DNA of 56,490 nucleotides from Alishewanella metallidurans (GTDB lineage: Bacteria > Pseudomonadota > Gammaproteobacteria > Enterobacterales > Alteromonadaceae), in the NCBI RefSeq assembly GCF_036983985.1, contig NZ_JALAHQ010000007.1, forward strand, positions 1-56,490. The letters run 5' to 3'. The notes under the pieces are model-generated. The model was not told where the DNA came from. It did not search any database and saw only the letters and a list, made by a program, of their open reading frames with translations. Within the stretch, counting starts at the first letter, position 1. Each line of letters starts with the position of its first letter. Made by a program: the position numbers and the translations under genes. Shown piece by piece: positions 7,943 to 17,306 of this stretch.

Positions 7943-9285
7943 TATTTCTTCCTATTAGTGGTGCTGTCTTGATCTAACTGTTTTAAATAGCGTAACTTTT
8001 CGGCCAGTTGTTTTTCCATGCCACGCTCTACCGGCTGATAAAACTGCTGCCCGCCTATTTCTGGCGGAAGGTAACACTCTCCAGCAGCATAGCCTCCGGG
8101 TTCATTATGCGCGTAACGGTAGCCTTCACCCATACCTAATTGTTTCATTAATTGCGTGGGGGCATTGCGTAAATGCAAAGGTACCTCAAATGCGGGTTGT
8201 TCAGCAACCAGCTGTTTCATCTGGTTAAACGCCATATACACAGCGTTACTTTTGGGCGCTAGTGCAAGATAAACTGCCGCTTGCGCTATAGCACGCTCAC
8301 CTTCAGCTGGCCCTACTCGCTCAAAGGTATCCCACGCATTTAGCGCCAAGGTTAAGGCTCTTGGGTCGGCATTGCCAATATCTTCGCTAGCAATGGCTAA
8401 TAAGCGTCGGGCGACATATAACGGATCACCACCACCGGCTAAAATTCGACAATACCAATACAAAGCCGCATCGGGATCAGAGCCGCGCACCGATTTATGA
8501 AACGCTGAAATCAAGTCGTAAAACATATCGCCCTGATTATCAAACCCCGGTAGTTGCTTGGGCACCAAGTGCTTTAGCGTTGCATAACTAATGGTTTTAC
8601 TCGTGCCCTCTAGCTCAGTCATTTCAGCGGCTTGCTCAAGCAAATTAAGCATTTTTCGGGCATCACCATCAGCTAGCTGAAATAACAAATGCTGCGCGTC
8701 GGCAGTAACGTGAATAGTCTCATTACCTAAACCTCGCTCTGTATCAGTAAGTGCTTGCTGTAATACCTGTTGTAGATCGGCTTCTGTTAACGCTTTAAGC
8801 ACGCAAACACGGGCGCGCGACAAAATGGCATTATTAAGGGCAAAAGACGGATTCTCTGTCGTCGCACCAATAAAAATAATGGTGCCATCTTCAATAAAGG
8901 GTAAAAAGGCGTCTTGTTGGCTTTTATTAAAACGATGCACTTCATCAACAAATAGTAGTGTGCGCTGCTGATATTGTTGCTGGCGCTGTTTTGCCTGAGT
9001 AATAGCCTCGCGTATTTCTTTAATACCCGAGGTTACCGCTGACATATTTGTTAATGCAGCATCAGCCTGTTTAGCAATCAGCTCAGCCAGTGTGGTTTTG
9101 CCAGTACCTGGCGGCCCCCATAAAATAAGCGAAAATACTCGCCCTGCTTCGATAGCTTTTCTAAGCGCCGTGCCCTCGCCAATTAAATGTTGCTGACCAG
9201 CATATTCATCTAAGGTTCGCGGCCGCATTCTTGCGGCTAAAGGGCGAAAATCGTCGGCAAAATCAAGCGATAACGAATTAACCAT
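7942..9285 (-). CDS. rarA: Replication-associated recombination protein A (AAA+ ATPase)
   Basis: RarA (MgsA) is a clamp-loader-like ATPase that acts at stalled replication forks together with SSB and RecA. The 447-residue protein has Walker A GPPGTGKT at 57-64, Walker B LFVDEVHRFN at about 111-120, a sensor-1 segment IFIGATTENP, and the C-terminal tetramerisation region found in RarA and WRNIP1. The ATG lies two bases after lolA. The order ftsK-lolA-rarA matches E. coli. Confidence 0.95.
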   Translation of the reverse strand: MVNSLSLDFADDFRPLAARMRPRTLDEYAGQQHLIGEGTALRKAIEAGRVFSLILWGPPGTGKTTLAELIAKQADAALTNMSAVTSGIKEIREAITQAKQRQQQYQQRTLLFVDEVHRFNKSQQDAFLPFIEDGTIIFIGATTENPSFALNNAILSRARVCVLKALTEADLQQVLQQALTDTERGLGNETIHVTADAQHLLFQLADGDARKMLNLLEQAAEMTELEGTSKTISYATLKHLVPKQLPGFDNQGDMFYDLISAFHKSVRGSDPDAALYWYCRILAGGGDPLYVARRLLAIASEDIGNADPRALTLALNAWDTFERVGPAEGERAIAQAAVYLALAPKSNAVYMAFNQMKQLVAEQPAFEVPLHLRNAPTQLMKQLGMGEGYRYAHNEPGGYAAGECYLPPEIGGQQFYQPVERGMEKQLAEKLRYLKQLDQDSTTNRKK

Positions 9286-9287
9286 AG

Positions 9288-9911
9288 TTAGCGCTGGCGT
9301 TGATCATCAATATCAGTATGCTCTGGTGGAGTAAAGTTAAACATACTGGCATCTAGCGCAACGTTAAGCTGCACCAAGGTAAAGTTAAATTCGCTAAGCT
9401 GTTGGTTCATATCCAATACTTGCATCTTCGATAAGGCATTGCCGGAAAAACTTAAGGTTAGCTGTTTTACTGCACTATCCACATCTTTAGAGCGGATAAT
9501 AAATAACTCGCCTTGCTGCGTTACCTCATACTGTTGCCATAACTCGGGTTTAGTTGATGTTAACAACACGAAAGGTGTACGATTTACTTCATTCTCGGCA
9601 TCAAAAATAGTCAGTTGTTCTAGCGGCTCGTTATAAAACCACAGCGTTGTACCATCACCAATAAATAAATTTGGCTCTGGTTCGGTCGTTTCAAAGCGAA
9701 ACATGGCCGGCTGCTTAATCATCAACTGACCCTTACCTTGCTGCAACAGCTGCTTTTGCGCATCAAACACCTGCTGTTCAAAGCTAGCCGAGAAGGTTTT
9801 AATGGTTGCTAGTTTGCGCTGCAATACCTGTTCGGTGGTTTGTGCCATAACAGAAACCGACGTCATGATTGAACCTGATAACAACACAACAGCAAATATA
9901 CTACGTAGCAT
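9288..9911 (-). CDS. lolA: Outer-membrane lipoprotein carrier LolA
   Basis: LolA is the periplasmic chaperone that takes lipoproteins from LolCDE in the inner membrane to LolB in the outer membrane. The 207-residue precursor (E. coli 203) has a Sec signal peptide with likely cleavage after VMA at residue 23. The mature start shows the family's repeated hydrophobic/aromatic pattern (IKTFSASFEQQVFD), and the body has the beta-sheet segments that form the lipid-binding half-barrel. It directly follows ftsK with no intervening base and precedes rarA, the conserved gammaproteobacterial order. Confidence 0.94.
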   Translation of the reverse strand: MLRSIFAVVLLSGSIMTSVSVMAQTTEQVLQRKLATIKTFSASFEQQVFDAQKQLLQQGKGQLMIKQPAMFRFETTEPEPNLFIGDGTTLWFYNEPLEQLTIFDAENEVNRTPFVLLTSTKPELWQQYEVTQQGELFIIRSKDVDSAVKQLTLSFSGNALSKMQVLDMNQQLSEFNFTLVQLNVALDASMFNFTPPEHTDIDDQRQR

Positions 9912-12368
9912 TTAATATCCTTTTGATGGCGACGGCGCCATAACTTCACGGTTACCATTGTGGCCAGGGCCGGTAACAATGCCACTGAATTCCATTTGTT
10001 CGACTAAACGCGCGGCACGGTTATAGCCAATACGGAACTTACGCTGCACACCTGATACCGACGCACGGCGTGTTTCTATAACAAAAGCGACAGCTTGATC
10101 ATAAAGCGGATCAGCTTCCGCATCGTCACCTTCGAGTGTTTCGCCCGGTAGTAAGTTCTCTTCTGTGGTTTCGCCACTTAAAATTTCGGGAATATAATTT
10201 GGTCGGCCACGTTTTTTCCAGTCAGCTACCACTGCGTGTACTTCATGGTCATCAACAAAGGCACCATGCACACGCGTAGGCACACCAGAACCCGGCGGCA
10301 AGTACAACATGTCGCCCATACCTAACAGGCTTTCTGCACCTTGCTGATCAAGAATAGTGCGTGAGTCAATTTTTGATGACACTTGAAACGCAATTCGCGT
10401 TGGAATATTGGCTTTAATTAAACCGGTAATAACATCAACCGATGGCCGCTGGGTGGCTAAAATAAGGTGAATACCAGCAGCACGGGCTTTTTGCGCAATG
10501 CGGGCAATCAGCTCTTCTACTTTTTTACCCACAATCATCATCATGTCAGCAAATTCGTCGATAACCACAACGATAGACGGCAGCTTTTCTAACAATGGGG
10601 CTTCGCTACGCATATCGTCTGATGCACGCCACAATGGATCTTTTAACGGCGTACCATCTGCTATCGCGTCTTTAACTTTAGCGTTATAGCCTTTTAAGTT
10701 ACGCACACCTAAAGCTGACATCAACTTATAGCGCCGTTCCATTTCGCCAACACACCAACGCAAGCCATTTGCCGCATCTTTCATATCGGTAACCACTTCC
10801 GTAAGTAAGTGCGGTATACCTTCATAGATAGAGAGCTCAAGCATTTTGGGGTCAATCATTAAAAACCGTACATCATCGGGAGTAGATTTATATAACAAGC
10901 TACAAATCATTACGTTAACACCAACCGATTTACCCGAGCCGGTGGTGCCCGCTACCAATAAATGCGGCATTTTGGCTAAGTCGGCAACCACTGAAATACC
11001 GGCAATATCTTTACCTAGCACCATAGTTAACGATGATTTAGAGTTTTCAAAAACTTCATCGCCAATAACCTCGGATAATCGGACAATTTCACGATGCTGG
11101 TTTGGTAGCTCAATGCCAATAAAGGATTTACCCGGAATAACTTCAACCACCCGCACACTAATTGCCGACAACGAACGGGCCAAATCTTTCGACAAGCCAG
11201 TAATTTTGCTCACTTTAACACCAGGTGCCAAATCAATTTCAAACCGAGTTACCACCGGGCCTGGATGCACGCCAACTACCTTAGCTTCTACGTTAAAATC
11301 AAGCAGCTTGGCTTCAACCAGTCGTGATACACGCTCTAAGTCGGCGGGGTCTATTGGGTTTATGGCTTTATCTGGCCTATCTAACAATGCCAGCGAAGGT
11401 AACTCTTCTAGCTGATGTTGTACTTCTTCCACATCATCTTCGTCTTCAATTGAGGCGATAGAAACGGAATCAAACTGGGTTTCTTGCGGTAAATCTATTT
11501 GTTGTAACGTATCAGCCCAACCCATCGACTCGGGCTCGTCGATAGCACTAAACGATAAGTGCTCATCTGCTAAGGTATCGACACTATAAAATGCTTTAGC
11601 TTCTGTTTTTTCGTTCAGCGGTCTAATTGGTAATGGCTCAACAGCGGGTTTTGCCAATTGCGGTGTTTTAATCGGCTTTTTCGGCACAGCAACTACCGGT
11701 TCTTCAAATTCGATATCGTCAATTTCTGCTGAAAACGGGTCGTAGTCGTCTTTGCTGTTATCACGAAACCGCTGAGGTACTGATCGTAAAAACTGTATAC
11801 CGTTAAAACACATAGCCCCTAGTGCATCAGCCACCGTTAACCAAGATATGCCAGTCATTAAAGTCAACCCTGTGGTAAAACCGCAAAGTAGTAATAAACT
11901 AGTACCAATAAAATTAAAATAGGGCAGTAAGTTATTACTGACCACATCACCGATAACACCACCTGAAGAAAAGTAAAAAACATCGTTGAAATTCATACTG
12001 CTAATTGCTGTTGCTGTTAACAACGTTAACACTAAGCCTATAACGCGTAAGCCTAAAATTAAGTAGTCTAAACTCATTAAATGATGAAAGCGTTTAAATA
12101 ACAAATAACCACTGAACGCCACTAAAAATGGAATCAAGTAAGCTATCCAGCCAAAACTAAATAACAATAAATCGGCTAACCAAGCCCCTATTGGCCCGGC
12201 ATAATTATGCACACTGGTTTGATAACCTGTTTGTGACCAACTCGGATCTGCAGGGTCAAAAGATAATAGTGCCAGCAACATAAAGAGCGCTAAGCCAGTA
12301 AATACAATTAATCCGACTTCCAGCAATCGCTGCACACCATTTAATGGAAAATAAACTCTGTTTTGCAA
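9912..12368 (-). CDS. ftsK: DNA translocase FtsK
   Basis: FtsK couples septum assembly to chromosome dimer resolution by pumping DNA at the septum and activating XerCD at dif. The 818-residue protein has four or five N-terminal membrane helices (about 15-190), a short acidic linker (about 205-340), the motor domain with Walker A GTTGSGKS at 474-481 and Walker B VVIDEFAD ending near 608, and a C-terminal winged-helix gamma domain (about 750-812) that reads KOPS sequences. The linker is far shorter than in E. coli (1329 residues). The first codon is TTG, seven bases after AGGGG, and no in-frame ATG fits better. Confidence 0.95.
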   Translation of the reverse strand: MQNRVYFPLNGVQRLLEVGLIVFTGLALFMLLALLSFDPADPSWSQTGYQTSVHNYAGPIGAWLADLLLFSFGWIAYLIPFLVAFSGYLLFKRFHHLMSLDYLILGLRVIGLVLTLLTATAISSMNFNDVFYFSSGGVIGDVVSNNLLPYFNFIGTSLLLLCGFTTGLTLMTGISWLTVADALGAMCFNGIQFLRSVPQRFRDNSKDDYDPFSAEIDDIEFEEPVVAVPKKPIKTPQLAKPAVEPLPIRPLNEKTEAKAFYSVDTLADEHLSFSAIDEPESMGWADTLQQIDLPQETQFDSVSIASIEDEDDVEEVQHQLEELPSLALLDRPDKAINPIDPADLERVSRLVEAKLLDFNVEAKVVGVHPGPVVTRFEIDLAPGVKVSKITGLSKDLARSLSAISVRVVEVIPGKSFIGIELPNQHREIVRLSEVIGDEVFENSKSSLTMVLGKDIAGISVVADLAKMPHLLVAGTTGSGKSVGVNVMICSLLYKSTPDDVRFLMIDPKMLELSIYEGIPHLLTEVVTDMKDAANGLRWCVGEMERRYKLMSALGVRNLKGYNAKVKDAIADGTPLKDPLWRASDDMRSEAPLLEKLPSIVVVIDEFADMMMIVGKKVEELIARIAQKARAAGIHLILATQRPSVDVITGLIKANIPTRIAFQVSSKIDSRTILDQQGAESLLGMGDMLYLPPGSGVPTRVHGAFVDDHEVHAVVADWKKRGRPNYIPEILSGETTEENLLPGETLEGDDAEADPLYDQAVAFVIETRRASVSGVQRKFRIGYNRAARLVEQMEFSGIVTGPGHNGNREVMAPSPSKGY

Positions 12369-12488
12369 ATGAATGCCCCTACCTATTTATCATCGTTTTA
12401 TAATTACGCGCACCAGGGTTTAGTACTGCCCGCTAAGATAACAGAGACACTATAAAAGTGCATCAGTGAAGCAGACCTGAACCAGTTA

Positions 12489-12977
12489 TTAGCTGCTAAC
12501 TGCGATAAAAGTGCTCTGCTTAACTTCTTCCATTACCACGTAAGTTCTGCTTTCGCGCACACTGGGTAATCTAAGTAAGGTTTCGCCTAATAATTCGCGA
12601 TAAGCGGCCATATTAGCTACTCGAGTTTTTAATAAAAAATCAAAACTACCCGATACCAAGTGGCATTCTTGAATTTCTTCAAGCTTTTGTACGGCTTTAC
12701 TAAACTCATCAAAATCTTCAGGCGAGGTTTTACTTAGCGTTATTTCGACAAACACCAACAACGCTGCCCCCACTTTATGTGGGTCAACCTGAGCGGTGTA
12801 GCCTAAAATAACACCTTCGGCTTCAAGTTTGCGCACCCGTTCAAGACACGGTGTAGGGCTAAGCCCTACCCTTCTTGCTAATTCTACGTTGGCTAAGCGG
12901 CCATCACGCTGTAATTCCGCAAGAATTTTTCTATCTATTCTATCTAACTTCTTGATACTTTTATTTAAAGAGTACAT
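12489..12977 (-). CDS. lrp: Leucine-responsive regulatory protein Lrp
   Basis: This is a global AsnC-family regulator that binds DNA as an octamer or hexadecamer and senses leucine or alanine. From the ATG at 12977 the product has 162 residues; three codons upstream is a TTG alternative. A winged helix-turn-helix (DRIDRKILAELQRDGR, then LSPTPCLERVRKLE) is followed by the RAM effector domain with KLEEIQECHLVSG and LLKTRV, nearly identical to E. coli Lrp. It lies upstream of ftsK as in E. coli and is divergent from alanine dehydrogenase. That pairing suggests direct control of alanine catabolism. Confidence 0.94.
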   Translation of the reverse strand: MYSLNKSIKKLDRIDRKILAELQRDGRLANVELARRVGLSPTPCLERVRKLEAEGVILGYTAQVDPHKVGAALLVFVEITLSKTSPEDFDEFSKAVQKLEEIQECHLVSGSFDFLLKTRVANMAAYRELLGETLLRLPSVRESRTYVVMEEVKQSTFIAVSS

Positions 12978-13009
12978 ATCAGCCAAAAAAATTGCATTTC
13001 AAATTAAAA

Positions 13010-13024
13010 CAGAATTTTGCACTG
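13010..13024 (+). promoter_or_regulatory. Candidate Lrp box between lrp and ald
   Basis: CAGAATTTTGCACTG matches 12 of 15 positions of the E. coli Lrp consensus YAGHAWATTWTDCTR. It sits between the divergent lrp and ald genes, 44 bases upstream of a TATACT -10-like box (13068-13073) for ald. One degenerate match is weak evidence, so this is a suggestion only. Confidence 0.35.
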
Positions 13025-13125
13025 GCTCAGAGTAGTAAAACAAGCATTAATTCTATAAAATTATCAGTATACTGCGCACATATTTTACATCAGCCAACTT
13101 TTACCGCAAATAAGGGCATAAAACT

Positions 13126-14244
13126 ATGATCATTGGCGTACCAAAAGAAATTAAAAATCACGAGTACCGCGTTGGTATGACACCAGCAAGCGTACGTGAA
13201 CTAGTAAACCATAAACACAGCGTACTAGTAGAAACTAACGCCGGTATGGGTATTGGTTTTACTGACGAAGATTACTCCGCTGCTGGTGCAACTGTATTAG
13301 CTACAGCGGCAGAAGTATTTGCTAAAGCTGAGATGATTGTAAAAGTAAAAGAGCCTTTAGCCAACGAGCGCGCGATGATCCGCGAAGGCCAAATTTTATT
13401 TACCTATTTACACCTAGCACCCGATTTAGCGCAAACAGAAGATTTAATTAAGTCTAAAGCAATTTGTATTGCTTATGAAACCGTAACCGATAATAAAGGT
13501 GGCTTACCATTATTAGCACCGATGTCTGAAGTTGCTGGCCGTATGTCAATTCAAGCCGGTGCTCGTGCTTTAGAAAAATCATCTGGTGGTTGCGGCATGT
13601 TGTTAGGCGGCGTGCCTGGCGTTAAACCTGCCAAAGTTGTCGTTATTGGCGGCGGCATGGTGGGTACTAACGCAGCACAAATGGCGTTGGGTTTAGGTGC
13701 CGATGTTACCGTTATTGACCGTAGCGTTGACGTACTGCGCCGTATTAATGCGCAGTTTAACGGTGCAGTTAAAGCCATTTACTCAACCGTTGATGCGCTT
13801 GAGCAAGAAGTACTGGCAGCAGACTTAGTTATTGGCGGCGTGTTAGTGCCAGGTGCAGCAGCACCTAAATTAGTTACCGCTGATCATATTAAGCGTATGA
13901 AGCCAGGTTCAGCCGTTGTTGACGTAGCTATTGACCAAGGTGGCTGTATTGCCACGTCAAAAGCCACTACCCACGCTGACCCAACATATATTGTCGATGG
14001 CGTAGTGCACTACTGTGTTGCTAACATGCCAGGCGCAGTGCCTCGCACCTCTACCTTTGCTTTGAACAACGCCACCTTACCGTTTATCGTGCGTATAGCG
14101 AATAAAGGTTACAAGCAGGCATTATTAGAAGACAGCCACTTAATGAACGGCTTAAACGTAATACACGGCAAGGTAACAAATCAAAGTGTGGCTGATGCGT
14201 TAGGTTTTGCTTTCGTTGAGCCAAAAACAGCATTAAATGCTTAG
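13126..14244 (+). CDS. ald: Alanine dehydrogenase
   Basis: The enzyme reversibly deaminates L-alanine to pyruvate and ammonium with NAD. The 372-residue product has the family length, and every catalytic residue falls at its standard number: R15, K75, H96 and D270. A glycine-rich NAD-binding loop GGGMVGT lies at 175-181. The product starts MIIGVPKEIKNHEYRV, typical of Ald. The gene diverges from lrp, so Lrp is a likely regulator, and it ends at a strong terminator. It stands alone as a transcription unit. Confidence 0.97.
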   Translation: MIIGVPKEIKNHEYRVGMTPASVRELVNHKHSVLVETNAGMGIGFTDEDYSAAGATVLATAAEVFAKAEMIVKVKEPLANERAMIREGQILFTYLHLAPDLAQTEDLIKSKAICIAYETVTDNKGGLPLLAPMSEVAGRMSIQAGARALEKSSGGCGMLLGGVPGVKPAKVVVIGGGMVGTNAAQMALGLGADVTVIDRSVDVLRRINAQFNGAVKAIYSTVDALEQEVLAADLVIGGVLVPGAAAPKLVTADHIKRMKPGSAVVDVAIDQGGCIATSKATTHADPTYIVDGVVHYCVANMPGAVPRTSTFALNNATLPFIVRIANKGYKQALLEDSHLMNGLNVIHGKVTNQSVADALGFAFVEPKTALNA

Positions 14245-14271
14245 TGCTCAATAATTAAACGATTTAAAATT

Positions 14272-14298
14272 AAGGCCGGTATACCGGCCTTTTTTATT
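14272..14298 (+). terminator. Rho-independent terminator after ald
   Basis: AAGGCCGGTATACCGGCC forms a GC-rich perfect hairpin followed by TTTTTTATTATTTT. It lies 27 bases past the ald stop codon. Confidence 0.88.
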
Positions 14299-14554
14299 AT
14301 TTTAATTTTTTATTGCCTGACAAAGGTTTATTTGCATTTTGCTATATACATTCCGTTTAGACCTGTTATAGTACTCACCGGCCTGTAAAGCAGACCTATG
14401 TAACAAAATGTTTATGAAAACTTCGCTACACAGCTTCATTGTAAGTCATGTCCTGAAGATTCACGCACGTTTGGCCGCATAAGTAAGGTAACAGTCAGGC
14501 TAAAAGCGCAATTAAGCGTCAATTAGTTTTATTAAAAATTTTTAGGAGTCAAAC
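14299..14554 (+). other. Gene-free leader region upstream of the cold-shock gene
   Basis: Counting the ald terminator, the stretch without a coding gene is 310 bases. I see no tRNA or convincing small ORF. It probably holds the cold-shock promoter and a long 5' untranslated region, as in E. coli cspA mRNA, where the leader acts as a temperature-sensing structure. AT-rich -10-like boxes occur (TATATA near 14342, TATAGT near 14367), but neither has a good -35, so I do not place a transcription start. A strong AGGAG lies eight bases before the ATG. Confidence 0.4.
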
Positions 14555-14764
14555 ATGGCTAAAGTAACTGGTGTAGTTAAGTGGTTTAACGCTGATAAAG
14601 GTTTCGGATTCATTACTCAAGATAACGGCGGCGCTGACGCATTCGTTCACTTCCGTGCAATCCAAACTGAAGGTTATAAAACCTTAAACGAAGGCCAACG
14701 CGTAGCTTTCGAAATTGAACAAGGCCAAAAAGGCCCACAAGCTGCTAACGTTACAGTTCTGTAA
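14555..14764 (+). CDS. Cold-shock domain protein (CspA family)
   Basis: This is a 69-residue single cold-shock domain, a five-stranded OB-fold that binds single-stranded RNA and DNA and melts structured mRNA. RNP1 is KGFGFI (15-20) and RNP2 is DAFVHF (28-33), preceded by VKWFNADKG. The paralogue (CspA, C, D or E) cannot be fixed from one sequence. The long upstream leader suggests cold or growth-phase control. A palindromic terminator follows 14 bases after the stop. Confidence 0.95.
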   Translation: MAKVTGVVKWFNADKGFGFITQDNGGADAFVHFRAIQTEGYKTLNEGQRVAFEIEQGQKGPQAANVTVL

Positions 14765-14778
14765 TTTAAGCACTTGCT

Positions 14779-14809
14779 AAAAAAAGGACACCTAGGTGTC
14801 CTTTTTTAT
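14779..14809. terminator. Bidirectional terminator between csp and the DUF2960-like gene
   Basis: AAAAAAGGACACCTAGGTGTCCTTTTTT is a near-perfect palindrome with an A-run on one side and a T-run on the other. It can therefore end transcription of the plus-strand cold-shock gene and of the minus-strand genes arriving from 14844. Confidence 0.85.
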
Positions 14810-14843
14810 TGCCTGCTGTTTGCTGGCAATGGTTAATAAGGTA

Positions 14844-15089
14844 TTATTTTTCTTCCCGTACAAAGACGATATCAGCAAAGCCCATTCGCGCAAACTCTTG
14901 TTGACGATAGTTTTTCACCGCCGCGCCCCGCTTAGCTGTCATGGTAACTTGTTGTTCCATTGCTAAAAAACTCGTTAAGTCTATTCCTTCTGCAGCTGCA
15001 ACCGCTTCGTATAGATCACGATGCTTGTCATAGCTAAAATTAATAACCTTACGTTGCTTCTTATAGGTATAACTAACTTGTCTTGCCAC
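14844..15089 (-). CDS. DUF2960-like small protein
   Basis: The function is unknown. The 81-residue product reads MARQVSYTYKKQRKVINF and later EGIDLTSFLAMEQQ and ARMGFADIVFV, phrases I associate with the DUF2960 family of gammaproteobacteria. That match is from memory and needs a Pfam search. I prefer the GTG at 15089, because a TGGAG ribosome-binding site lies six bases upstream of it; the ATG at 15095 would abut that site with almost no spacing. The start lies inside the 3' end of the EamA gene, so translation may be coupled. It is charged and soluble, with no membrane segment. Confidence 0.75.
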   Translation of the reverse strand: MARQVSYTYKKQRKVINFSYDKHRDLYEAVAAAEGIDLTSFLAMEQQVTMTAKRGAAVKNYRQQEFARMGFADIVFVREEK

Positions 15090-15948
15090 CAGCATCTCCA
15101 GATATAATTGTGCTGCGCTCTAACTGACACAGCTTGCAAGATAACACTAACAACACCGAGCCTATCGCTAGGGCTAGGATGTTTTCACTTCGATTCCAAA
15201 TCAGAATATTTACCAGTAAGCCTGCTGGTATCAGCATATTATTCATCACAGCTAATACACCACTACTCACCAACGTGGCACCTTTATTCCACCAAAAATA
15301 ACCACCACCCGACGCTACTAACCCTAGCCACAATAATACCAGCCATTGTACGTTTGTTTGCGGATACTGCGCGCTACCCAACAGATACCATACCGGTAAC
15401 ACTACCACTAACGCACCAAGATAAAACCAAGCAAAGACGTTATGCTGCGCCAGTTGCGGCGGGTATTTGGCTAACAGTAACTTATAGCCAACTTGGCCTA
15501 TCGCAAAACACAGGTTTGCCCCCTGCACTACGGCAAAGCCTAACCAATAATCTTGGCTTAAGTGTTGGTATCTCATTATTGCTGCAGCAACAACGGCTAA
15601 ACCCGCCGCCAGTAAAAAACGATATTGAAACCGACGCTGCGCGATGTCGTACAGTAGCGTGATATAAACCGGGGTAAAAATAGTGAAAATTAATACTTCG
15701 GGGACAGTTAATAATAAAAATGACTGATAATAAAACAAGTACATTAAGCCTAACTGTACCGCACCCAACGCCATTAATTTTAATACCAAAGCCATTGGCT
15801 GCGGTCTAATAAAGGGTAAAAGCACGAGAAAGGCTAATAACACCCGCAGCAACACGGCAAAATATGCATCTACTTGCCCAGCTAAATACACACCAATTAA
15901 GCTAAAAGAAAACGCCCACAATAGCGTTACCGCTATTAAATAGCTCAC
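15073..15948 (-). CDS. EamA/DMT-family transporter
   Basis: The 291-residue integral membrane protein has about ten hydrophobic helices in two EamA repeats (about 1-130 and 145-280), typical of drug/metabolite exporters of amino acids or metabolites. The substrate cannot be read from sequence. It begins at a GTG that overlaps the TGA of the acyltransferase (GTGA), so the two are probably translated together. Its end overlaps the DUF2960-like gene by 17 bases. Confidence 0.85.
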   Translation of the reverse strand: MSYLIAVTLLWAFSFSLIGVYLAGQVDAYFAVLLRVLLAFLVLLPFIRPQPMALVLKLMALGAVQLGLMYLFYYQSFLLLTVPEVLIFTIFTPVYITLLYDIAQRRFQYRFLLAAGLAVVAAAIMRYQHLSQDYWLGFAVVQGANLCFAIGQVGYKLLLAKYPPQLAQHNVFAWFYLGALVVVLPVWYLLGSAQYPQTNVQWLVLLWLGLVASGGGYFWWNKGATLVSSGVLAVMNNMLIPAGLLVNILIWNRSENILALAIGSVLLVLSCKLCQLERSTIISGDAGGKTS

Positions 15949-17078
15949 GGCTTATTTTGCTTAAGCTGTTGCTGCTTAACCAGCGGCGCAGCATACAGCT
16001 TACTAAGCAAGGCAATTGCGTCTTTAGGCACACTTTGCATACGTTGTTGCCACTGCTCTATCACTTTTTCATCTATGCTGTTGTGCTGCTGACCTGCAGC
16101 TAAATAATTAATTGGAAACAAACGGTATTGCTGCCAAATTTGCTGATCAATTAACTGCGCGAGCAGATCAGGCTCTGCCGGTATATGCTGTAATGGTTTG
16201 GTAAAGGCAACATTTACTCGGCCTTTATAGCCAACTATACCTTTAATTATGCTATCGATATCCTCAAACTCGCCCTTTTGATAGCTACCTTGAGTTTGTT
16301 TTTGCCACAACTCATTTATTTTACTCACATCGCAAGGATCGTACTCGTAAGACAAACACACCGGCACAATATTTAAGCTTTGCATATAACTAGAAAAATC
16401 TTCACCGCGCTTTTTGCCTTCCATATAAAACATTTTCAAAATAGCCGGATCCGTTACATCATTACCGTCTTTGGCACGCCCTTCTTTTTGCGCAATCCAA
16501 ATAGACTGCTGCTGCTCTAATGAATGTTTAATGTAGCCAGATAACTGCGTAAAGTTTTTTAACATTTCGCGCGGGCCTTTGGCACCACGTTTTACAATAA
16601 AACTCTTATTCAGTTTCATTAACTCTGAAGAACACGCTTTGCGCAATAAGTTATCACCAATAGCAATACGCACGGTGTCGAAGCCATGCTGGTGCAAACA
16701 CCAGTTAACTAAAGCAGGGTCCATCGCAATATCACGATGGTTTGATATAAAAAGATACGCTTTACCCGGCGTTAAATACTCAATACCCGATACTGTAACG
16801 TTATTAGTGGTGCTAGCAATCATTTGATCCATAAAGCCAGCAACCTGCTGCTGCACAGCTAATACCGTATTTAACTTAGCTAAGCGCCGCTTTAAACGAA
16901 ATTTAATTAATGGCGACAACAACCAGCCAAAAGGTCCAGACATATGGGGAAAACGGTAATGTAAAATAGCCTGAATAAACTCATCATCGGCAATAAGCCG
17001 TGCTATTGCCGGCGCAACTTCATCATCGTTATATGGCCGTATATCGGCATAAATATCTTGTTCTGACACTAATATCAC
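15945..17078 (-). CDS. PlsC-like acyltransferase (glycerol-phosphate acyltransferase superfamily)
   Basis: The 377-residue product carries a lysophospholipid-acyltransferase-like core. Motif I is SNHRDIAMDP with H114 and D120, so the spacing is HX5D instead of the usual HX4D of PlsB/PlsC. A later KEGRAKDGND resembles motif III (EGxR). A hydrophobic stretch near 105-112 could touch the membrane. The acyl acceptor is not clear. The start is uncertain: GTG at 17078 or at 17069, neither with a strong ribosome-binding site. It is the first gene of a three-gene minus-strand unit with the EamA transporter. Confidence 0.75.
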   Translation of the reverse strand: MILVSEQDIYADIRPYNDDEVAPAIARLIADDEFIQAILHYRFPHMSGPFGWLLSPLIKFRLKRRLAKLNTVLAVQQQVAGFMDQMIASTTNNVTVSGIEYLTPGKAYLFISNHRDIAMDPALVNWCLHQHGFDTVRIAIGDNLLRKACSSELMKLNKSFIVKRGAKGPREMLKNFTQLSGYIKHSLEQQQSIWIAQKEGRAKDGNDVTDPAILKMFYMEGKKRGEDFSSYMQSLNIVPVCLSYEYDPCDVSKINELWQKQTQGSYQKGEFEDIDSIIKGIVGYKGRVNVAFTKPLQHIPAEPDLLAQLIDQQIWQQYRLFPINYLAAGQQHNSIDEKVIEQWQQRMQSVPKDAIALLSKLYAAPLVKQQQLKQNKP

Positions 17079-17306
17079 TACATTAGTAAAAATACAGGTT
17101 GCCTATTTTACTGAGTTAATGAAAATTCACCAGTGTCAGACGCATTTAAGCGCACATTGCCGCTATAGCCGCCAAGACAATAAATCTAGTGTGCTAGAGG
17201 TGCTGCACAAATAAACCACCGCAATATTACTCGAGCCACATTCTAGATGGTTATAACTATTAGTATTTATAACTGCTGAAAATTAACGCAGTCAGTTAAT
17301 CCAGCA

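Noticed and set aside
10846..11415. 189-residue plus-strand frame inside ftsK
   Set aside because: It is antisense to the conserved FtsK motor domain; its length reflects codon bias of ftsK.
12369..12488. LexA box upstream of ftsK
   Set aside because: I looked for a CTGT-N8-ACAG pattern because E. coli ftsK is SOS-linked, and found none in this gap.
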